A DNA stretch of 64,000 nt from Pachypanchax playfairii (taxonomy: Eukaryota > Chordata > Actinopteri > Cyprinodontiformes > Aplocheilidae): contig SSNP01000042.1 in NCBI GenBank assembly GCA_006937955.1, positions 610,954 through 674,953 on the forward strand, in the 5' to 3' direction. The notes beneath the pieces are model-generated. The model was not told the DNA's origin, ran no database searches, and worked only from the letters and a program-made list of their open reading frames with translations. The position numbers and the translations under genes are program-made. Shown piece after piece: positions 60,001-64,000 of this stretch. The first letter of the stretch is position 1. Every line of letters begins with the position of its first letter.

Positions 60001-61985
60001 AAGGTACATAAAGGTGTGGATTTTCTTCAGTTCTTCAAATCATATTTTTTTTTCTAAAATATAGACTAAAGTTTGAGGTGTTTGTAAGTGACACAGTTAA
60101 GAAGGAAAAGTGGAGACGCTTGTAAATCTTACTCTTCCGAGCCTCTTGTTCTTTTCCCAACAGGATGTAAAGATACCGCGGGCTCTCAGGACAAAAAGGC
60201 AGCAGGAGAGTTTGTAATATCGCTGGAGCTCCAGACAGACCGAGCAACAGGGGCCACATTTCATCATTACCAAGTATAAAATCCAAACCTATTACCTACA
60301 AACAAGCATAGTTGTTCCATGTCACATGTTCAGTGTGTTTTTCTATAGGATGCAGTGGATTTATACATGAGTGTGAGTGTGAATCACCTGGCTGATTAGG
60401 ATCCCAATAACAATAGCCAGCTGGTGTATAGTTCCCAAAGCTCCTCTATATGCTTTAGGTGCAATCTCTCCAATGTACATAGGCACCAATCCAGAAGTTA
60501 ACCCTATATCACACATCAGGAAAGTTTAAAACATTTTTGTAGAAAAAGAAAATAACAGTAATGTAAGGATTTCATCCAGAAATTGAATTTAACATTTGCT
60601 TTAATGTACCACAGTAGAAACCCATAACTGAGCGGCCCGAAATGACCATGATATGAGGCTTCCACATCCTTGAAAGACCCATCAACAATCCAGCAGCTAC
60701 GGCCAGAAAATTGACCATCAGCATGCCTTTCACCCTGCAGAACAAGAAGATTGACTTCTAAAGGCATCACGACACTTTGATTCACTGACCAAGCTTTTTT
60801 CTGCTTCTATCTTAGTGTTTGTGCTCCCAGTTTTCTCACCTCCCTCTCAGGTCTCCCACAAATCCCACGAGGAAGGAGGAAACCATGCCACCGATGGAGA
60901 AGATGGCCACTGATAAGGACCAGTACATGACCACATGCGGGTGTTTCTCTGAGGGAACCTCTTCTTTTGTGTTGTTTTCTGACAACGCTGACCTGTCGGA
61001 CCACACACCCAAGGACCGGGCATAATGCGTCTCAATTATCTGGGATCACAGATGCACAGAAACATCATGATGGCTTAAGTTCAGAAGTAAATATACAACT
61101 TGTCAAGTAAATCCTAAATATGAATCAGAACAGGTTGAACATGATACCTCCAGCTATGTGACACAAATCTTTTTAATGAGTGGTAGATCTATACGAGGGG
61201 AAATTCTAACGTATTTGATTATAATAATATCCAATATTAAATATACAACTAGTTAAAAAAAAACTCTGATATAATTACACACACACACATATATAATTAT
61301 TTGGCTCATTATCATTTTTTTTATAAAAAAAAACACATAAATAGTGAAAGCAGTTGATTATCAATGTTTTGAAGAACACATAAGCACTCAGAGAGCGCAG
61401 ACCTTCACCAAACACTTCATCCCCCCCCATGATGTGATCCGCACTTAAACATCCCTTAAGATTATAATCTGAAACACTCCAAAGATCAAACTGATTAGTC
61501 CTCATGCCACTCCCAACCTAGCTTTAACATTCCTAACTTTTGAGTTATTCTAAAGACAGAAAGATGTGACTTTATTACTTTTAGCAGATCCGGTGTTACA
61601 AAAGAATATATGGTACCTTCTGGGGTGCGTTAATGACTCCTAGACTGTATCCGTACTGTAGAGACCCCAGAGCTGCTGTAAGCACAGCCACAACCAGTGT
61701 ACCTGTTATTTGCTGTGGGATTAAATACAGAAATCAAGTTGATAAGTCCCACACGCACACACTCACACACACGCGTGCAGGAACAAACTCATCTGATAAG
61801 TATTTAAATACCTCCAGTAACAGTTTAAAACATCAAAAATCTACACGGAGAAGAAAAAAAGAGATACAAGTTTTCTTTTTTTTTGCAAGAGGTTTCAACA
61901 TTTTAGCGTCAAAAGCTTTTATGAATAGCAATTTTCAATAAACTTAAGAAGATAAATTAGATTATTGTACCTTTCCTGTCTCCAT
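57040..61985 (-). CDS. slc2a2: GLUT2 facilitated glucose transporter (12 coding exons)
   Basis: Coding exons on the minus strand: 61985-61971, 61712-61617, 61039-60840, 60734-60610, 60503-60388, 60295-60133, 59706-59600, 58190-58110, 57969-57865, 57766-57665, 57537-57334 and 57231-57040. All junctions are GT-AG and in phase, giving 501 residues (human about 524). GLUT2 is the low-affinity plasma-membrane hexose transporter of liver, gut and pancreatic beta cells. Visible class I hallmarks are the TM1 segment GSLQYGYSLGVINAP, a first outer loop with an N-glycosylation site at N59 (NNT), LVPMYIGEIAP (151-161), PESPR (220-224), QQLSGING in TM7, DKAGRR (341-346), GPGPIPW (394-400) and PETKG (465-469). 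The first outer loop is somewhat long, as expected for GLUT2, but shorter than in human. The QLS of TM7 reads like GLUT1/3/4 rather than the FSG of mammalian GLUT2. Position beside eif5a2 supports GLUT2. No frame damage was seen. Confidence 0.95.
58195..59595. other. slc2a2: Largest slc2a2 intron
   Basis: The intron between the exons at 59600-59706 and 58110-58190 is AT-rich and contains no recognised repeat or gene. Confidence 0.7.
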
Positions 61986-62200
61986 GACGGGTCCAGAGTA
62001 TCAGCCGCAAGGTTGGTAATGATCAATGAAAGCTGCATGCCTGATCACACAGTGTCCACCTGCTAATCGACCAACTCAGGCATGCACACATACACACACA
62101 CACATCCACACACACGCGCACACAAACACTAACAGCTCCGGTCTCAGCTGTGGTTTCATCTTCACATCTAAATAAACGTATAATATATACGTTGTACGTT
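61986..62200 (-). promoter_or_regulatory. slc2a2: Candidate slc2a2 promoter and 5' UTR
   Basis: Upstream of the ATG on the minus strand there is a GGTAATGATCAAT motif (62015-62027) that matches the HNF1 consensus at about 10 of 13 positions, and a TATATATTATA-like box near 62179-62190. HNF1 regulation of GLUT2 is known in mammals. CA-rich text (62089-62125) lies between the two. These are pattern matches only. Confidence 0.35.
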
Positions 62201-64000
62201 AGAATCCACTTGTCTTATCTGCTGTGATTCTAACTAAAACAACTTTGATGGTGTAATACTGCATAATAGACTTTATATTGGTGCTAAAATTTTATCGTTT
62301 CAAAGAGTTTATTTTTCTTTTCTTTATTGGTCATAATAATAAATTCAATTTCATGTTTATTTTTAACTTTCTCTGTTCCTTATACATCGATACTTGCAGT
62401 TAATTTCATACGTTTATCTTTCATGCACATGCACGTGCAAATGCACGTGCGCGTTTACGTTAATGATATACTTGGATGGACAAAGTCTGAGGGTCAAACT
62501 GATACAAATTTGCACACTTGCAAAAAAAAGAGGAAAAAACAACCAGAAAAGACAAAAAAGATGCTGATTTCCAGAATGCTAGTTTCATTTATTTATCTCT
62601 TACAGCAGCTCTTTAAAAAAAAACAAATAAATCCCATAACAGGACATTAGTAATGCTCTTTCAAAGTAATTCAAACAAAATTAGCCTAAAATATTACAGT
62701 GGTTTTATCATTACAAGGGGAGAGTTCAGTGTATCCAACGAGAAGAATGAGTTCTGACATGGACAAAGAGTAAAAATATCTCACTCACACTTATTCAGTT
62801 TAGTCCTGCGTGCACGCTCAGGGAAGACGGAGGTTCTTTATTGCTTAAAATGTTCCGATCAGACGAGCTAACTTTCAGTGAACAGCTACAGCATAGATGT
62901 GTAAAAATTCCTTTAAAACACAACGAAAAAATATTTAACAATATATAAAAAAACACACTGAATTAACTTGAAAAATATGTAGAATCATTAGCAAATGTAC
63001 CTTTTCGTGTCATCACTTTGCAGGTTTCTAGGCATCTTAACAAAAATACCACATTTGTTAACTAATAAAGCAGTTTCTCTATTATGTCACAGTTGAAAAA
63101 TGTCTTCAAGAATCAAAAGCAGCAATTCAGATTCATTTTTTTAAAGGCAAAATAAGTTTGTATTACAAAAGAAGCAGTTTCTTCTAGCACTCAAATGCAC
63201 CAACTTTTGCTGTGATTAAATAGTTTTATATTATTTTTCCTCTCACAAGTTCCTTCAATTAAAGAAAAAAATATGCTACTGCTTTGGAGTAATTCCAGTT
63301 TCAGATATAATTCAAATTCCCTGATTTTTCCAGCAGATCATTTTGGAAGTTTTTATTGTTTGGAATATTTTGAAGGAACTGAGCAAGACTTTGATACACT
63401 TAATATAACTGATTCTTTTCAACAACAATTACATTTTTAAGCTTTTAATGAAGATTTTCATAATTGGGATTCAGAATTAACTGCAAAATGCTACAGTTAG
63501 ATACAACAAGCACAGATCCCAAACACTGCTGTCCAAAAAAACAACAACAAAAGCAATAAAACATTAGTTATAACATGATCAGTGATCTCTAATAAACTTT
63601 TAGCCTCCGTAAGTTTTGCTTACATCATGCTGGGCACTGTAAAAAAAACAGTTAGGAGCCAAAAATGAGAACCAAGAGAGAACGCGATTTAAAGTGACCA
63701 CAGATTCAGAGAACAAGCGCTTCAACATGTGCACACTATTTAAGATCTGTTTATCTGCATCTTTGTAAATACCCACAAATAACCCCAAAACTGCAATGTT
63801 ACAGAAAACAGAAAAATACTCCAAAAAAGGAAAAAAAAAAATACCATTAATATTAACTTTTTTTTTAAAAATTACATATGTGGTGTTCAGATACACCAAC
63901 TCAAAAACTTCATACTAAGAAGATAAAATAATCTCTCTGCATGTAAACACCCAGTTCACAGGCAAAGAAAATAATTTACTCGACAGCTTCTCGGTAAATA
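62201..64000. other. Non-coding end of the window, possibly the 3' UTR of a tnik-like gene
   Basis: AT-rich sequence with no coding exon. In human the next gene beyond SLC2A2 is TNIK, on the same strand, so its 3' UTR would begin around here on the minus strand. A minus-strand AATAAA occurs at 62837-62842. Nothing in the sequence itself proves this. Confidence 0.3.

Overview
The window is vertebrate nuclear DNA, almost certainly from a ray-finned (teleost) fish. It holds split genes with GT-AG introns, long AT-rich non-coding tracts, simple repeats and several fish-type DNA transposons. I cannot name the species. All protein calls come from reading exons and splice sites by eye and comparing them with remembered family sequences; no search was run.

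Four protein-coding genes are supported, in the order cldn11 (+), slc7a14 (-), eif5a2 (-), slc2a2 (-). From memory this is also the human 3q26.2 order CLDN11, SLC7A14, (RPL22L1), EIF5A2, SLC2A2, TNIK, so the block looks like conserved synteny. cldn11 has 3 coding exons (2988-4896). slc7a14 has 9 coding exons (10802-17642), plus a probable non-coding first exon near 29.0-29.2 kb. eif5a2 has 4 coding exons (52356-53232), plus a probable non-coding first exon ending at 54311. slc2a2 (GLUT2) has 12 coding exons (57040-61985). Each reconstructed reading frame closes exactly: 219, 765, 153 and 501 residues. The last 1.4 kb may be the 3' UTR of a tnik-like neighbour, but nothing coding is visible there.

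The large gap between slc7a14 and eif5a2 (about 29.3-52.3 kb) is accessory DNA. It contains a complete Tc1/mariner element with an intact 340-residue DD34E transposase (35953-37554), bracketed by two oppositely oriented copies of a TIR MITE. It also holds a decayed DDE-transposon fragment, a 36-bp minisatellite, a CTAACCC-rich dispersed repeat and a common teleost dispersed repeat. Elsewhere there are two copies of a MITE with TTAA target sites, one of them nested in a LINE fragment with a readable empty site. There is also a 711-bp TIR element with a promoter-like core between eif5a2 and slc2a2, and the 3' half of a dead Tc1 element between cldn11 and slc7a14.

The genes do not form a pathway: a tight-junction protein, a lysosomal amino-acid-transporter family member, a translation factor and a glucose transporter. 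I see no operon, CRISPR array or clearly new system. The points most worth checking are the eIF5A gene (apparent GC-AG intron and divergent C-terminus), the young intact Tc1 copy, the TTAA MITE nested in a LINE, and the promoter-like 711-bp element.
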